NCBI GenBank assembly: GCA_012861695.1
Contig: JAAOOA010000127.1
Coordinates: 26,446,311-26,510,310, forward strand
Source of the DNA: Trematomus loennbergii
Taxonomy: Eukaryota; Chordata; Actinopteri; Perciformes; Nototheniidae
DNA length: 64,000 bases
Direction of reading: 5' to 3'
In this document: positions 1 to 14,751 of the stretch, piece by piece
Layout of the letters: each line of letters starts with the position of its first letter
Position numbering within the stretch: position 1 is the first letter of the stretch
Notes under the pieces: generated by a model
What the model was told of the DNA's origin: nothing
Database searches by the model: none
The model's input: the letters and a program-made list of their open reading frames with translations, nothing else
Made by a program: the position numbers and the translations under genes

Positions 1-265
1 TGCTAGCTACATGAATAACAAACAAATCACTATCCTTGTCACGTAAAAATAAAAGTCTATTATTTCTGCTTCTTAGAACCGTGGGTCGAGTTGACGAGAC
101 AAAGGATGAGTACAGAGAGAACGGGTACTGAGTCAACAATGGAGAGAAAAGAGGGGAGGTTCTGGCTAGGAGAATTCAGCAATGAGCAGTCGTTGCAGTG
201 TTTCGCACCTCCCTGTGTGCTCTGCTGCTCGAGCCAGCTCTCCCTGCTGCTGCTGTGCTGCTGCT

Positions 266-1401
<1,136 letters not shown>

Positions 1402-1833
1402 TTAAAGGGACCCTATTATGCTTTTTAGGGTTTGAAGGTGTTTCCTTTCCTGTAGTGTGTTAGATAGGTTTGTGTGCATGTAAATGGTCTACAAAGGCTA
1501 ACATCTCCCTGCCTGAAACGCCTCGATTAAATTCCTTTGTTGACTCCTAGAATATAGTGACATCACTATGTAACTCTTGGGCGGGACATTTCTAACCAAT
1601 CACAACAGAGCTCGCCAGCTAACCAATCAGAGCAGACTGGGCTCTGGTTTCAGACAGAGGGTGAAAAGAGGCGGAGAAACACAGGCAGTATGAGGCACAA
1701 AATACAAATATGAACTTGAAAATAAAGCATACAAAATTGTGATGACCTAGTCAGGTGCTGAGATCCGTGAAAGCGGAAACATTGCAAGAAGTGGGACAGG
1801 TAAAGAAACCTGATCATCATACAGGGTTTAAAT
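1402..1833. mobile_element. MITE family 3 copy (ttaaagggaccctattatgc end)
   Basis: The left end is ttaaagggaccctattatgc. The interior has ctttcctgtagtgtg, ccaatcagagcagactgggc and tggtttcagacagagggtga, all shared with 19682-20103. The right end (catacagggtttaaa) is degraded. Confidence 0.65.
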
Positions 1834-3890
1834 AAAGTCCCAGATAAGGAAATGTTTTAAAAGAAAAGATTATAGCAGTTGTAGTAGAAGTTGTTGAAAG
1901 GAATTCTGGGAAATGTAGAAGAATGGATTAGGGTGATGGTGCATGAAGCAGCCTGAAAGGAAGCAAAATGTAAAACAAACCTTTTCATCACTAAATACCT
2001 GCTTGGATAATCCGAGCGTTTGAGAGGACGTGGATCCTTGAGGTTGGTTGAAGGTGCCACAGAGTATGTTTTACTACAGTGAGTCATTAGACCAAACATG
2101 GACCAAAAACAAAATGAACTTAACCTTGAGACCTTCTTTCTGCTGAACAAAGCAAGTTTGAATGTGCTCTGCGAGAGAGAGATGCAAATGAGGAGGGAGG
2201 CAATAACTTACGAGCAGCTGGTGTCCATGGTAACCCATCCTGCACTCAGCCCTGTTGTAACATGAAATAACTTTTGTTTCTGTGTCATGACTCAGCTTAT
2301 ATTGTCTTTGCACAAAGGAATAAGAGTTACACAGGCCTTCAAGTGTTCTATTAAGTGGGTCTGAATAAGTCTGAATAAGGGATACATTTTTCAATTTTTA
2401 AATCGGTAAATCCTGCTGCAGCATTTTAAACCTGCATACAGAACAGCTGATTGAAAAACATCCACCATGCCAAGCTGCAAAGTCCTGAAATAAACCTGTG
2501 TTTGGACTCTGATCCAAATCTAGCCGAGCCCAGAACACAAACTGAGGCATGCAGCTTTTTCCTCTTTTATTACTACTCTGAATAAATGCATCCAGTCAAA
2601 GCTGAATCCGTGTGCTCCATTTTCCCTTTGAGCTTCACTATAGTCATAGATTTGGATCTCTATTAGCTTCTTTTACAGCTTCTGCTGCAAGATACCGTGT
2701 TGCATATTGCAATTTAAACAGAAAAGCGTCTGTATGTTAGACTGGATCAGCATCCGAGTCATTTTGCAGCCAAAGCCAGGTATCTATGAGTCTGTTGTTT
2801 TCTGATAAGCTGTTATTAGCAAGCGACCAGCCAGTAAACCCGCACGCTGGCACTTTTAAAGCCACCTTAAGCTCAGAGTAAATCCCTGAAGGCCTCTAAC
2901 TCAGGAGCCACTGCAGAGAAAGCAAACAAATTGCAGTCTATCTGCAGCCAATTGAACAGACTTCTGAACGGCGTTTCTTTCCACCTCTCCATTCCCCATT
3001 TTCCATTTCTCGAGCATCTGATCTCTGGAGCCTTTCCTGTCAGGGGAGGACAGCTTCTTCTCTCCCTAATCCATCCCTTCTGGGGTGTCCCACCTTGAGG
3101 GATTGAATATCTTGTCACTGTATGAGTGAAAGTCACATCAACACTTATTTATCATACTGTAATTGTAGGCTCCTGTATGGGCCTGATCCAGAGATGCTGC
3201 CATGCGTCTGTCAGCATGATTAATGAGACGTCCGTGTTCTCAGCTGACAACCAGATGAGAAATTATTCAATCTCTCTCCCACAAGACCTCAGAGATGAAC
3301 ATGAGAAATGGGTGCAAGTGGGTGATGCAGCATATATTTATGTCATGGTGAATAATGAGGGAAACAGAGTCTCAAAATAAGCTCATCTTCTTCCTGCTTT
3401 TGGGCACAATTGCGAGGTAATCTTCTCGAAGTTCACATGCTGCAAGTGTAGTTGATCTAACTTAAGGGTTGTGTTATGATGGACATATACGACCACACTA
3501 CTGAGTACAATCTTTCAACAGCTTATAGCAAAACAACAGAGATGGCATCAGTGTTTCCTCTCAATCGTACATATATATTATTCTCTGGTTCGTGTGAAGA
3601 AAAGTAAAAAATGGCAAGTTGTATTCCGAAAAGCTAACATTTGAAGTATATTTTAAAGAATCTGCAAAGAATAATGAAAATGTATTTGTTACTGATAGTT
3701 TGCAACAATGAACAAATAACATATGTACCCTTCAAAATAAAAGTCTACCTTTGGAAGGCCAATAGTCTAAATTAGGACAAGTAATAGAGATATGTTTAAA
3801 AGTCGCTTGTCATTACATTTGATATTTTTGGTCATCGTAAGCCTTAACTCGATGAAACTAGAAAGGGACGAGAATCTGGGGAAAGGAGAG

Positions 3891-3935
3891 ACACACACAC
3901 ACACACACACACACACACCACACACACACACAACA

Positions 3936-4033
<98 letters not shown>
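3891..4033 (+). repeat. (CA)n microsatellite, about 143 bp
   Basis: Contains several CC phase slips (about 3918-3970). Confidence 0.97.
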
Positions 4034-4034
<1 letters not shown>

Positions 4035-5072
4035 CTTTCAGGTCACCCTGAATGTGACTTCCTTTTTCAGAGACAGCCTGAACACAAAAGGCTCATTACT
4101 GTGGGTATTTATAAAAGCGAGGGGAAATGTTTGTGGTGGCCTGGAAAAGATAGTCTGACACATTTCTCTGGGATGTTTTGGCAGCATGTGATGTACTTTA
4201 GAGAGAGTGTGTGTGTGTGTGTCAGTGTGTGTGTGAGCCTCTTTAGACGTTGTGAGGGAAGTTCAGGGGTAGCAATGATGTCATGGTTGGCTCGCTGTGG
4301 ACCGGGCTCTAAGACACGATGACACTTTGCCAATATCCTCCTGATGCCCATTCTCAGTCTGCTTCTCACTCTCAGGGCGCTCCTTCAGTCTGTTGTTTCT
4401 CACTGTTACTCTGATGTATCGCAGTTCTCCCACTGAAGGTCTATTTTTAATACGTCTTTGCCTAATTTGATTATATCTGGGTCCCAACTTCATAAAAAAA
4501 GATTTTAAATGCTTTATCTAAACAGATTATTTGTTTGTATTTTACTGGCCAAGCAGTTCAGGCATTTTTTCGTAATGAATACTTTACAGTAGAGAAACAT
4601 TGAAGTCTTCTTAAAGATTTTTGACTACATTTCTGGGTGTGAAACTAGACAAGCCTGACCAAGACTTGGTTTTAAAACATATATTAAGAGTTTCATTAAA
4701 TGTAATCATAACATATTGTTCGATATCAATAAGAAACACTTCACTTGCACTCGCCCTTGACCATGATACGTACTGTGTGGGACAATTCGTAATTGATAAT
4801 GAACTTGTCTCTCTGGTGCAGGTCTGGTGTCATGGAGACAATTTAATTTGAAATGACCTCAAAGATATTTAGCTTTCCATTTTAAAGGATTTATTGGCAT
4901 GAATGTCAGGTGAAGAACAGTGCCAAGGCGTCAAGGATAATTCATTCTGTACGGACATTGGTTTATTTTATATCTCCAATGTCAGCCGATATATTTAATC
5001 TAGAAATAGTCGCATTTATGATTACTGTATCTGTAACTTTAACTATTCGTATTAGACATTTGTGTTCAATTG

Positions 5073-5075
<3 letters not shown>

Positions 5076-5163
<88 letters not shown>

Positions 5164-5183
5164 TGTGTGTGTGTGTGTGTGTG
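5076..5183 (+). repeat. (GT)n microsatellite, about 108 bp
   Basis: One GG slip at about 5157. Confidence 0.97.
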
Positions 5184-6521
5184 AGAGCTGTAGGGCATCA
5201 CCATGGCAGTCTGCAGAAACAAAGACTGCATGATGGACTAGCAGAATGAGCTCAGAGGCCTTTCAGGGAGCGTTGAAAAGAGGAGATCGCTGCTTTTATG
5301 GAAGTTAAACTTACCCGAGTCTCTCTGAAATACTTAATACTGAATTACCAAAGAGCTCAGACTCAGTTCATCGACCCTTCCTCGCCCTCTATCCATCCTC
5401 TTCTTCCTTCAGATTTCTCTCTTTTAATCCGTCGGGCATGAGGGGAGTGATAGTTGAAACTCAGGCCATGTGTTAAATCAGGTGAAGTTAGTGAAGCGCT
5501 TTTCAATCTGTTATAATGAGCTAATATCATTTTCTCTTATCCCCTTCCTCATGTTGTACAGTCACGACTTATGTGCTGATAATGACTTGGATATGTTTAA
5601 GAACCCAATTTTGAAATGTGAGAAAAGTTTGGCTTGGATTAGTTGTGATCATATTTGATCAAATTCATTGTATGGCATTTAATGAGGACATGTGTATTGT
5701 AAACGTATCATTGGACATTTTTAATCTTTGTTTTTGAATCACTGGCAGCTTTTAAACTTTGCATTTAATTAGTGCAGATAAACATGACGGAAACTAAACT
5801 AAACGATTACTCAAAGCACAGTTTTTGTGTTGAATTTCTGAGAAACGTAAGCACACCGGTTGCTTCACTGATGCTTAAAAAAACGTCCAAATTAAGAGTT
5901 TAATTTGTCTTAATCTCTGCTTTAGAGCCTTTACAGAAGTAACACATTGAAACTTGAATTGCAGGTTAACATTTCTAAGGTGTTGGATGATTTCAGATGT
6001 GTCCAGTGTCAAAAGTATTTCTTGAATATGCATTTGTATGACTCACTGTTTGACTCACTGTTTGACTTAACAGGCCAGTTATACGGAAGTTATTGCTGGC
6101 TGAATATGTTGATAAAAGACCATTTATCAGCAAATATTCGCCATTCAAAAAATTCAGTAGGAAACTGGCTTTGACTGAACTCATGTTTAATCTGAGACAA
6201 GGGGGATTGAGTTTGTATATTTATATTTTTAAGATGAAATGCACTTTAACTGATCCCTGCGGGGGAAATTGCAGAAGTTTGGATTCTCAATCATTAAACC
6301 ATTATAGTACTCTGACTGTAAAACACGCTGCTGTGTGTACTGCATCAAAGCTATCTGGGATCTGGGTTATGTTCAGTATTTCTGACACAAACGTATGTGA
6401 ATAATCGGCAATAAGTTATCCCTACAGCCAAGACGAACCCCTCTTTTTGTATTGTTACTGAACCCCAAACTGTATCAGAGAATCAAAAAGTGCTTGTACA
6501 CTTTGAACAACAAATGCATGT

Positions 6522-7027
6522 GTACTGAGGGGGAAACTTCTGAAGCAATTGGAGTCAGGACTCAGAGAGACACGAGGAGAGCTGGAGCTTTGATCGCAAA
6601 CACTGGCGGTTTATTTGGAGTTACGGCCGGAGAATTGACGAGACAGGTGGTGTGTCACGAGTTGACACAGCGGTCGCCAAACCAGTTCTGAAGAACTCTT
6701 TCTGCAGCTCAAGGTTTTAACTAGTTCGGAGTGTAATAATCAACATTCTTTAGACTAAAGCAATATGGACCCTGAATCTAACTAGAGCTCTCGTCCATAG
6801 AAAGAATGGGCGCCAGGGAACCTACGTCCCTGAACAGTAAACTAGCTCATGGCGGCTTGTGCTCGGTCATAGACTGGCAACAACAATGCGCCCAAGCTGC
6901 CCCTCCTTAAGAGAGATAGCAGCAATACCCAAGGGCGTAGACCTATGCCATGGGAAAGGAGACAGTGAGAGGAGAACATGATGAACTGTGTCGAAGGTTG
7001 AATACCTAAGCAAATGATTCCCTAACA
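6522..7027 (-). mobile_element. Possible solo LTR
   Basis: Read on the - strand the segment runs TGTTAGGGAATC to CCCCCTCA (TG..CA ends) and carries ccaaataaaccgccagtgtt, a plausible R-region polyadenylation signal, near its 3' part. No convincing target duplication and no internal retroviral genes. It could be another dispersed repeat. Confidence 0.35.
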
Positions 7028-7751
7028 TGAACCTTAATCAGACTAATTATATACTTATTTCCATCTAATATCATCTTAGTGTATTGATTCAGTCATTAGC
7101 TGTTAGTCATCTTTTGTTCTGTTTGTGTTATTCAAACCACTTTTTGATATTTCTGATAGCTATTGATTTGAGACAAGCCACTTTTATATTGATTATAGTC
7201 ATAGGTGTTGCTTTCATGATTGTGTTAATGTGGTATTTCAATACTTTCATGTTTGGACCCTTAGATAATTAGCAACTTCGACAGCCAAAGATAATGGGTA
7301 TCTAAAAGAAAACCCCACAAATGAACCTAGGTGTCTTATTGAACACGTTGTCCACTTCCCCTCTTCATTTGTTCACACATTTGAATGAAAACTGGATACA
7401 TGTGTTTATCTACTTTTCCTAGAAACACTATTAGCTAACGTTACGCAGCACAAAGGCTTCAGATGGCTTAGCCGCCCAAACATTAGCGCTGCCAGATCAC
7501 AGGACTAGGATTAGCATCAGGAGCTAAGACTTCCTTCTGACACTGGATCGGGGTCAAGGAGAAAGTTTGTATCCTGCAGATTACTTTACATTACATCACT
7601 CTTGCATGAGAAGTGAAATAACCTACAACTGTCTGGGTTGATTAGCGTGGATGAGGTTCTTATAATCATGTGTAACTGTATTTAAAGACAGTCAATAGAA
7701 GGTAAGCACATGGCATGTTTGTAAGTGTTTAGCTGCATAGGACCAAGTCAT

Positions 7752-8479
7752 TAGGCGCTTTCACACCGGAGTACTTTTACCCGTACTTTTCCTGTTTAGT
7801 TCCGTTAGTGCCTGGAATTTTGCGTTCACACCAAAAAGAGAACTTAGTTCAGAGAACTTTTACCCCCATTTTTAGTGCCTGCTAGAGAGGTGGTACTATC
7901 CTGGGGAGAAAAAAGTACCACTTTCTGATTGGCTGGGCGAATTGCAAACCACGCCCCGTAAAACTCTGAAACGTTTTTTGAAGCCGCCATTGTATTTGCT
8001 GGCATTAGCATTATTAGCATTAGCATTAGTCCCGCGCACCAACGGAGAGAGAATAACTTATGGCAACACAAAAAAAAACATGGGAGCAGTGGAGATGAGG
8101 AGGTGTCAGCGTTCTGGCGATTTACTCGGAAGGCTTCAGTAGAAGCTGCTGGGAGTCCCAGCAGCTTCTACTGAAGCCAGTCCCCAACTCCGGGGACTTC
8201 CAGGCGGGGACTTCGGGTGGCAGTATACATAGATATATATAAACACTAGATGGTGAGTCATCTACTGTTTATATATATCTATGGCAGTATACGCCGTGAA
8301 GTTGTTTGCGGCCTGCCAGTAAAGCCAAAGCAGAAGAAGAAGAAGTGACGTCAGCGGCTTCATTTGCGTAATCCTCCCTCAGGGACTTATTCCGGTGTGA
8401 ACGCGATCGGCTATTAGTTCCATGGGGTACTAAGTGCTGGGAACTAAGTACGGCAAAGTACTTGGGGTGAAAGCGGCTA
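7752..8479. mobile_element. MITE of about 0.73 kb containing two hairpins
   Basis: The ends taggcgctttcacaccgg and, reverse complemented, atagccgctttcacccca are inverted over about 40 diverged bases that include agtactttt and tagttcc. It holds a perfect 23-bp hairpin (8132-8178) and a second palindrome (8228-8283). No coding sequence. Confidence 0.72.
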
Positions 8480-9950
8480 TTGTGATTGATTATAATACCT
8501 TGCATATGTTGATGTATTCACGACTTAATATACGTTGCATGCAGACCATTTCAATTATTCGCGAAATGCCCATATTTCAGCGATACAGGGCCTGTGTTTC
8601 TCTGCACTGCAGATTTCAGCAGTGACTCAGCAGTGACTTGACACTTTAAGACACAAACAAATGTGGTTTTTGATGCATGGCTCTGCTGCTGGGTGAGGAC
8701 GAGGATGGAGACGGTCGAGTCTGTTCGGGCATTTTTAATTTTCCAACCCACTTCCCTCCTCTTTATCTCTTAGCTGAGACATTAGCTTTCAGTCTGAGGG
8801 AAGGAATGAGCTCGCATTAGGCCGCTGAGATTAAAAGCGGGTAATAACTTTTTGTTGTCAGCTCCCATCAACGTGCTTTTATCCGAGTGAGTGGGAAGAG
8901 AAAGCCGCAGACATTAGTTCAGCTACATTAACTCCATCATCATTACCTAACTAACTTTAACTAGTTCATGTTCAATAGAAACAAGGCCGTACAGCAATAG
9001 GCTTTTTGCTAGGGATGGCATGGCTAAACTACACAAATATAACTTAAACAAAGGAAGGACATCTTTCAAAAAGGCTCTTAGTTTACAAATGAATTGGAAG
9101 TTTTAATAACATTATTGGGAGGTACCTTTCTCTATAATCCATAATGCTAACATTGTGACATTCAAACTAAATGATACTCATCTCCCAGCTGACCCTCTGC
9201 AGCCCTTTATATGACCTCAGGGATTATGGTGTTCTTCCCTCTAAGAAAAACTAATAGCCTGCGTGTACTTCTGGTTTCCATTTAACAGATACTTTTTCTA
9301 TTTCAGCTCTTGTTTGACGTCATACTTCTGGGCTCAAATTGCCTTCATGCATGAATTTAAAAAACTGGCCAGGTGTAAGGTTATCTGCAAATAAAACAGC
9401 CGTGGACCCGAGCAAAGTTCAAAGATTAGACTGCTAGATAAACCTGATGGTTGTCCTTGTCGAGTTAGCCATGTGCGATGCTTATCGTCTGCTCCTTGTG
9501 GTTTGAGTTTAGATTACAAACATGTATATACTTTTCCTTTAGGTCAAGAATAACACACTTTGTTGATTAATGTATTACTTTAACAGAATACAAAGTTAAA
9601 CACAATGTCAACATCTGCTGTAGATGACTTTTATAACATAAAACCGTCCTCTAAAATGCTTTTTGGTGTTATGTTTAGAACAGGATGCTGCCTGTCCGTC
9701 TGACATTACATTACAGATATGACTTTTGAAAGTGGAGCTGTCCTTGGTGCTGAATCATTTTCATGCTCTGTGTCATATTTGATGATACTCCAGCATCTTA
9801 CTTAAGTTAAGCTTAAGCTAAACTATTATTTATTCGAATATATTCATGTGGCATATTTTATAACAATTTGATATTAACTTTTTATTTGTTAATTAATATT
9901 TTTATTTTATTTTATCTTTATTTGCAAAAATGTTCTTTAACTCCTTTTAT
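8480..9950. other. Non-coding; no gene seen
   Basis: A/T-rich, no recognised exon or repeat boundaries. Confidence 0.55.
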
Positions 9951-10448
9951 TTTAAAGGGGACCTATCATGCAAAATGCACTTTTGTACGTCTTTTATACA
10001 TGAATGTGTGTCCCCGGTGTTCCAACTCACCAAGTGTCAGAAAACACAACCCTCTCTATTTTCCTCCATACCCAAATCTCTAAAAAAGGGGTGCAACGGA
10101 TCTGATAAAAACTGATCCAGATTTGAACACTTTCCTGACGTCAGGACAGTGGCGCTACGGCTATTGGGCCAACTCCACCAATCAGGAGGAGACAGCCACG
10201 GCCATTGCCGTTTGAAAGCGCTGGAGACGCTGTAGTACATATGCCAGGCCTGTAGGTGGTGCTGTTCTCACAGAATCAGCCCTTGCTGAAACAGAGCTAA
10301 AAAATGTCAAATTGAGCAAAATGAGGCATGGCTAAAATGCATGATCTGTTTGGTATTTTGAAAAAAAAAAGTATAAATATGCCTTATATACTGTAGGTAT
10401 GGTCCTACACTATTTTATTATAATATAGCATGATAGGTCCACTTTAAA
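9951..10448. mobile_element. MITE family 2 copy (TTTAAAGGGGACCTATCATGC termini)
   Basis: Ends tttaaaggggacctatcatg and catgataggtccactttaaa. The interior (tgtccccggtgttcc, gatctgataaaaactgatcc, tgccaggcctgtag) is shared with 34391-34853. Confidence 0.83.
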
Positions 10449-10555
10449 TAAATATTTTTTATTGCAATTTCTTACTTCAACTTCTTATTTTTAGATAAAC
10501 ATTTTTTCATCTATTATTTTATTTTTGTGTTTTTATTTCATTGCATTTTTCATTA

Positions 10556-10616
10556 TAAAAAGGAGCAACTGTCACAAAACCCAATTTCCCCTAAGGATAA
10601 ATAAAGTATTCTGAAT
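10556..10616 (+). mobile_element. LINE 3' end fragment
   Basis: gcaactgtcacaaaacccaa, then taaataaagtattctgaatc, shared with 13424-13470 (inverted) and 63112-63172. Confidence 0.55.
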
Positions 10617-11072
10617 CATAAAGTTTGTTTCCCACTAAATTGACTTCCTCTGCGTACTAATGTATATCAGAGTCTGTCTCCCTGGAAGTAGCTTCTTCTT
10701 CTTCAAAGTGAAGCGTGGTACATGTTGTCTCCAGTCTCCTTGAACCCCTCCCCCCCCCCCCTCCTCTTGCAGCTGTAATGTGGAGCATGTTATCTGGAGC
10801 AGTGACTGGGCCTCGGTCGATCACTGCTCCGTTTTAGACGCCTTAAAACAGAGTGTTCTCGTTTTGGGAGTTCAGACGTGGATATTTATATCAAGCAGGT
10901 CAACGCAGGAGAAGCTGGAATGAGCAGAAACTCTGAGTCCTGTCTGACAGTGACCTTCCTCCTCTGGGCCTCGCAGTGATGAGCAGAGTCACAGAGATTC
11001 AGGAGAGAGTGAAGAGTTCACTTTCAAAGATCCTCAAGTCAACCCACAGAACGAGGTCACATGACAACTAGT

Positions 11073-11453
11073 GGGTGTTTCTCAATGTCGAGTCCCTCCG
11101 AGTCAGGTCCTTCAGAAGCGATGCAAGAATCCTTCCTAGCCTCTGAAAACGAAGAATGGTGGAACAGGCTAACGGGTGTGCAGGTGTGCGTCATATGAGA
11201 GGCCCCGCCTTAAATGGAGCGCAATTTCCGCCAAAGATTTCACAAATTGGTCCATGCGCAAAGCATTGTGGGGATTTTAAGACCGCGGAGTCTACACATG
11301 TGCAGCCTCGAAATGTCCCGCAACGAATGACGCCGGCCTCGGTAGAATTCCAAGGATCCTGGACATTGGAACAGTCCTTCGGCGGCACTCGATGACGTAG
11401 CATCCTTGAAATAGTGGCTCTGGAGCAGCCTTCCTCGACATTGAGAAACACCC
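11073..11453. mobile_element. MITE of about 0.38 kb with gggtgtttctcaatgtcga termini
   Basis: The left end gggtgtttctcaatgtcgag is mirrored by tcgacattgagaaacaccc at 11435-11453. No open frame of interest. Superfamily uncertain. Confidence 0.72.
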
Positions 11454-12323
11454 GGTGTCTACTCTGCCACGAGTTATGTTTATAGAGAGAAGATCATGCA
11501 GTTGAGTAATTTCTTAAAGATACCCCTGCTAGATTTCACATTATAACGTGTTTCTTTGGACTGTAAGAGATGAAAAAAATATATTTTAGATCAGACCATA
11601 GAAACAGGAAGGGATCAGGTTTAATGCCCTCATTGTGTCGTGCATTGTAAAGAAGGTATACAACCCTGAAGTACACATGGCACATTAAAAGCAATGCTGT
11701 TCATAATCCATATGATACTTTTAAAACATCCTGTGAAACGACCAAAACCAACAATGAATGAACCCTACAAGTACCGCGTAAAAATCCTGATAAATCCTCA
11801 GGACCAGAGAGCTCCGTATGTAGTCCAAGAAAAACAAATTCACAACCTGCACCGTGTGAAAGAAGTAAATGTACTATTTGATTTTGTTTGAGAAACGCTA
11901 CCATACACTACAGTGCCGCTGTTTTAGGAAATGACTAAAACAGGAACTACCAGTATTGATTTGTAACCTGCTTTGTTGGTTCAGGTCCCTTTTAGGGTTT
12001 TGTGACAATGACAAAATAAATAAGTAATGACTTTACTCCCTTATATCATGAATTAAGTTAAAAAGTACATTCATTATTCTTAGATATTAACTAACAACCA
12101 ACTAGGGGCAAAGTTCATCATCATGGCTGATACGAAATGTCAGCTGATAAGCAACAACATATTTCTTTAGAGAAGTGGTATATTTGAGTCAAATGATAAA
12201 TGGTGTTGCTAAATATTGTCCCAAACATTAGACTTCTAAATGTGTTTTCAACTTAAACTCAATGGCACTTAAAAAATAGACTTCATAAACAGAAATGAAG
12301 CTTTTTAGATTTTGTTTTCATCC

Positions 12324-12714
12324 TTAAAGGTAGGGTAGGTAATTTTGGAGAAACCAGCTCGAGTGCCCTAGAATTTGAAAATACGCAGCCGGAAAAAATC
12401 TGCCCCTTCCTTCAGACTTCCTTACAGAGCCCCTCCTCCAACACACACGAACGCGCACATGACCAATGAGGGCACGAGATAAGTTTGTGCACAGATGGAA
12501 GGCTGACAGGCAGGTAGGCCATCCAGTTATTTTAGCCGGGCCGGCTCAGATGATTGGTCGTGCTTTTTACAGCGCTACGGCTTCCACAGATGAAATATTT
12601 GTATGTATTTATTGTCAAAGCATTTAATATATTCATTGCTATCGGGATGTTAAGAGCATTCCATGGAATATAACAAAAAGTGTTTCTGAAGTGACTTACA
12701 TACCCCACCTTTAA
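12324..12714. mobile_element. MITE family 1 copy (TTAAAGGTGGGGTAGGTAA termini)
   Basis: Inverted ends ttaaaggtagggtaggta and tacataccccacctttaa. The interior matches the copies at 59223 and 60671 (e.g. ccatggaatataacaaaaag, cacgagataagtttgtgcac), in part inverted. Confidence 0.8.
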
Positions 12715-13423
12715 GACTGTCGCCGTGTCTGTTGTTGTGGACTCAGTGAAACAGCAGGAATATGGCACAATGATAATGATATGCACAGCTTCGATGTTGA
12801 AAATCACCGGCTTATTACCGAGCTACAAAAGCAACTGATATGATGAGAAGAAGTATTTAAGATTCAGCTGACAACATAAGCAGGGAGCAGAGGTATTTTA
12901 AAATGGTGCATGGAGATGATCATGACCAGTGTCAACGTTTTCACAAGTCTCTCCAAACGCCTTTGGCTGAGAGTCACTTCATGTGAAAGGAGGATGTCTG
13001 GGATGCCAGAAAAGGAAAAATAGACGAGGGCAGCTTGGCAGAACATCGCACTCTTCAAAAGGACTCTTTAAACAAACACTTTTAGGCTGAGAAACAGATG
13101 CTACTGCTCCGGGAGGCTTCAGCTTCACACTGTGTGCATCTCAGTGGCGGGGAGGAGACCCTGGAGCTGACTCATCATTGGCTCTGATTTATGCTTGTTT
13201 TTACATTTCATTTACAGAGCCAAAGGTTAAAACACTGGAGCGGTGATGATGGATGTTTGTTGTGACTACCGCACTGATTTGGTATCCAGCAGTGACTTTG
13301 CAATGCTCAATGCTGCAGTAGGCCTCCAAAAACCTTCCTTAAGATACACCTGAAAATGATAATTAATGTATAGATAATAAGTACTAGTTTTAAGGGAGCT
13401 CTTCTGTGACTTGTCTTATCAAA

Positions 13424-13470
13424 ATCTGAATCAGAATACTTTATTTATTTGGGTTTTTGTGACGGTTGCT
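13424..13470 (-). mobile_element. LINE 3' end fragment
   Basis: Inverted copy of the tail at 10556: gaatcagaatactttattta and gtgacggttgctcg. Confidence 0.5.
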
Positions 13471-13714
13471 CGATTTAATATTGAGAAAAAAAGGGGAAAA
13501 TATAATAAAATATTTAGATATCAAAAGGAATTAAAGGTAGAATAAAAAGATAATATCAAATAAAGTAATTTATCTGTTAAAATATTAGATTTACAAATAG
13601 AAATGTCCAAGTAAAATAACATATTGGTAAAAGCAAATTAAATAAACTACTTTAAATTATACAAAAATGTGCAAATATGTTATTCGTTTGATGGTAAGTA
13701 CAGGAAAATGCTGA

Positions 13715-14055
13715 GGTGGAGTCCGGCAGTGTCTCAGTCAGTAGGGGCTTGGACTGGGAGCTGTAGGGTCGCCGGTTCAAGTCCCCGACCAGACCTAAAA
13801 GGTAGTGTGGACTGCTACTTGGAGAGGTCCCAGTTTACCCCCTGCCCTGCCGTGGTGCCCTTGAGCAAGGCACCGGACACCCCCCTTCCCCCTCACTCCC
13901 AATGCTGTACAATAGCTGCCCACTGCTCCTAGTACTAGACTCCTGGTACTAGGATGGGTTAAAAGCAGAGAACACATGTCACTGTGTGTGCTGTGTGCTC
14001 TGCATGTGTGACCATTAAAGAGGGTTTCATCCCTCCCATTATATATATATATATA
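13715..14055 (+). mobile_element. tRNA-derived SINE
   Basis: The tRNA-like head (about 13722-13792) has an A-box-like tgtctcagtcagtagg and the B box ggttcaagtcc (13774-13784). It is followed by the fish SINE body gtggtgcccttgagcaaggc and a (ta)n tail. RNA polymerase III promoter parts are recognisable, but it is not a functional tRNA. Confidence 0.8.
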
Positions 14056-14430
14056 TGGAGTTGTGTTTACTGAAGGCGTGTCTGACGCACTGCAGAGATA
14101 AGTCGGTTACCAAGTCCTTAAAAATCCAACCGTTTGCAGTTGACAGCTTCATTTAGGCTGAGCACATTTCAAGATGCACGAATCAAAATCAGACATGACT
14201 CCCTGCACACTAACCTTCACTTACATGTTCTTTAGATACACATGATGTCGTGTTGGTTGATTGCTAATAAAAGGCCAAGTGAGTCTATTATTAACATCCT
14301 CTGCAACACAATATGATAGAACCTATTTATCTAACCGTACTGGCTCCTGTAGATAAGGTATTATAGGCCATGGCTGTGTGTGCTACTCTAGAGTTCTGAA
14401 TGAAGCAAACACATAAACTTATCTTTTCAG

Positions 14431-14751
14431 TAACGGCCCGTCCACACGGCGGCGTGCGTTGAAGTTTCAACGCTTCTGCCAATTCACTTTGAATGGGGTG
14501 ACGTCACGCTTTGCCGAACTGCATTGTGGTTCCGTCGCTTCGCGTGGCTCGCTTCAAAAGTTGAGCAATGTTCAACTTTTGAAGCTTCGACGGATCAATC
14601 CAATCAAATCATATGCCAGTACAAGCTTTAGCCAATCAAACCGCGTGCTTGTGTGTCAGGGCGGGAGATTCATGTGATTGGTTGTTGGTCGAGTTTCAGA
14701 CACGCCCGCCGGCAAAGCTTCAACGCACGCTGCCGTGTGGACGCTGCGTAA
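14431..14751. mobile_element. MITE of about 0.32 kb with cgtccacacggc termini
   Basis: cgtccacacggcggcgtgcg on the left is inverted as cgcacgctgccgtgtggacg on the right (one mismatch over about 26 bases), with taacg/cgtaa outside it. Contains an internal hairpin gcttcaaaagttga/tcaacttttgaagc (14551-14585). Confidence 0.75.

Larger units (their letters stand above)
1834..6521. other. Non-coding apart from listed microsatellites
   Basis: Small open frames (e.g. 3126-3380) lack codon structure or homology that I recognise. Nothing else is supported. Confidence 0.55.

Noticed and set aside
3126..3380. Possible short coding exon (84 codons)
   Set aside because: No splice sites in phase, no recognisable domain, and composition like the surrounding non-coding DNA.
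13722..13792. Functional tRNA gene
   Set aside because: A and B boxes are present but no cloverleaf with a proper anticodon arm can be formed by eye. The body and tail are those of a SINE. The same applies to 42720 and 17350.
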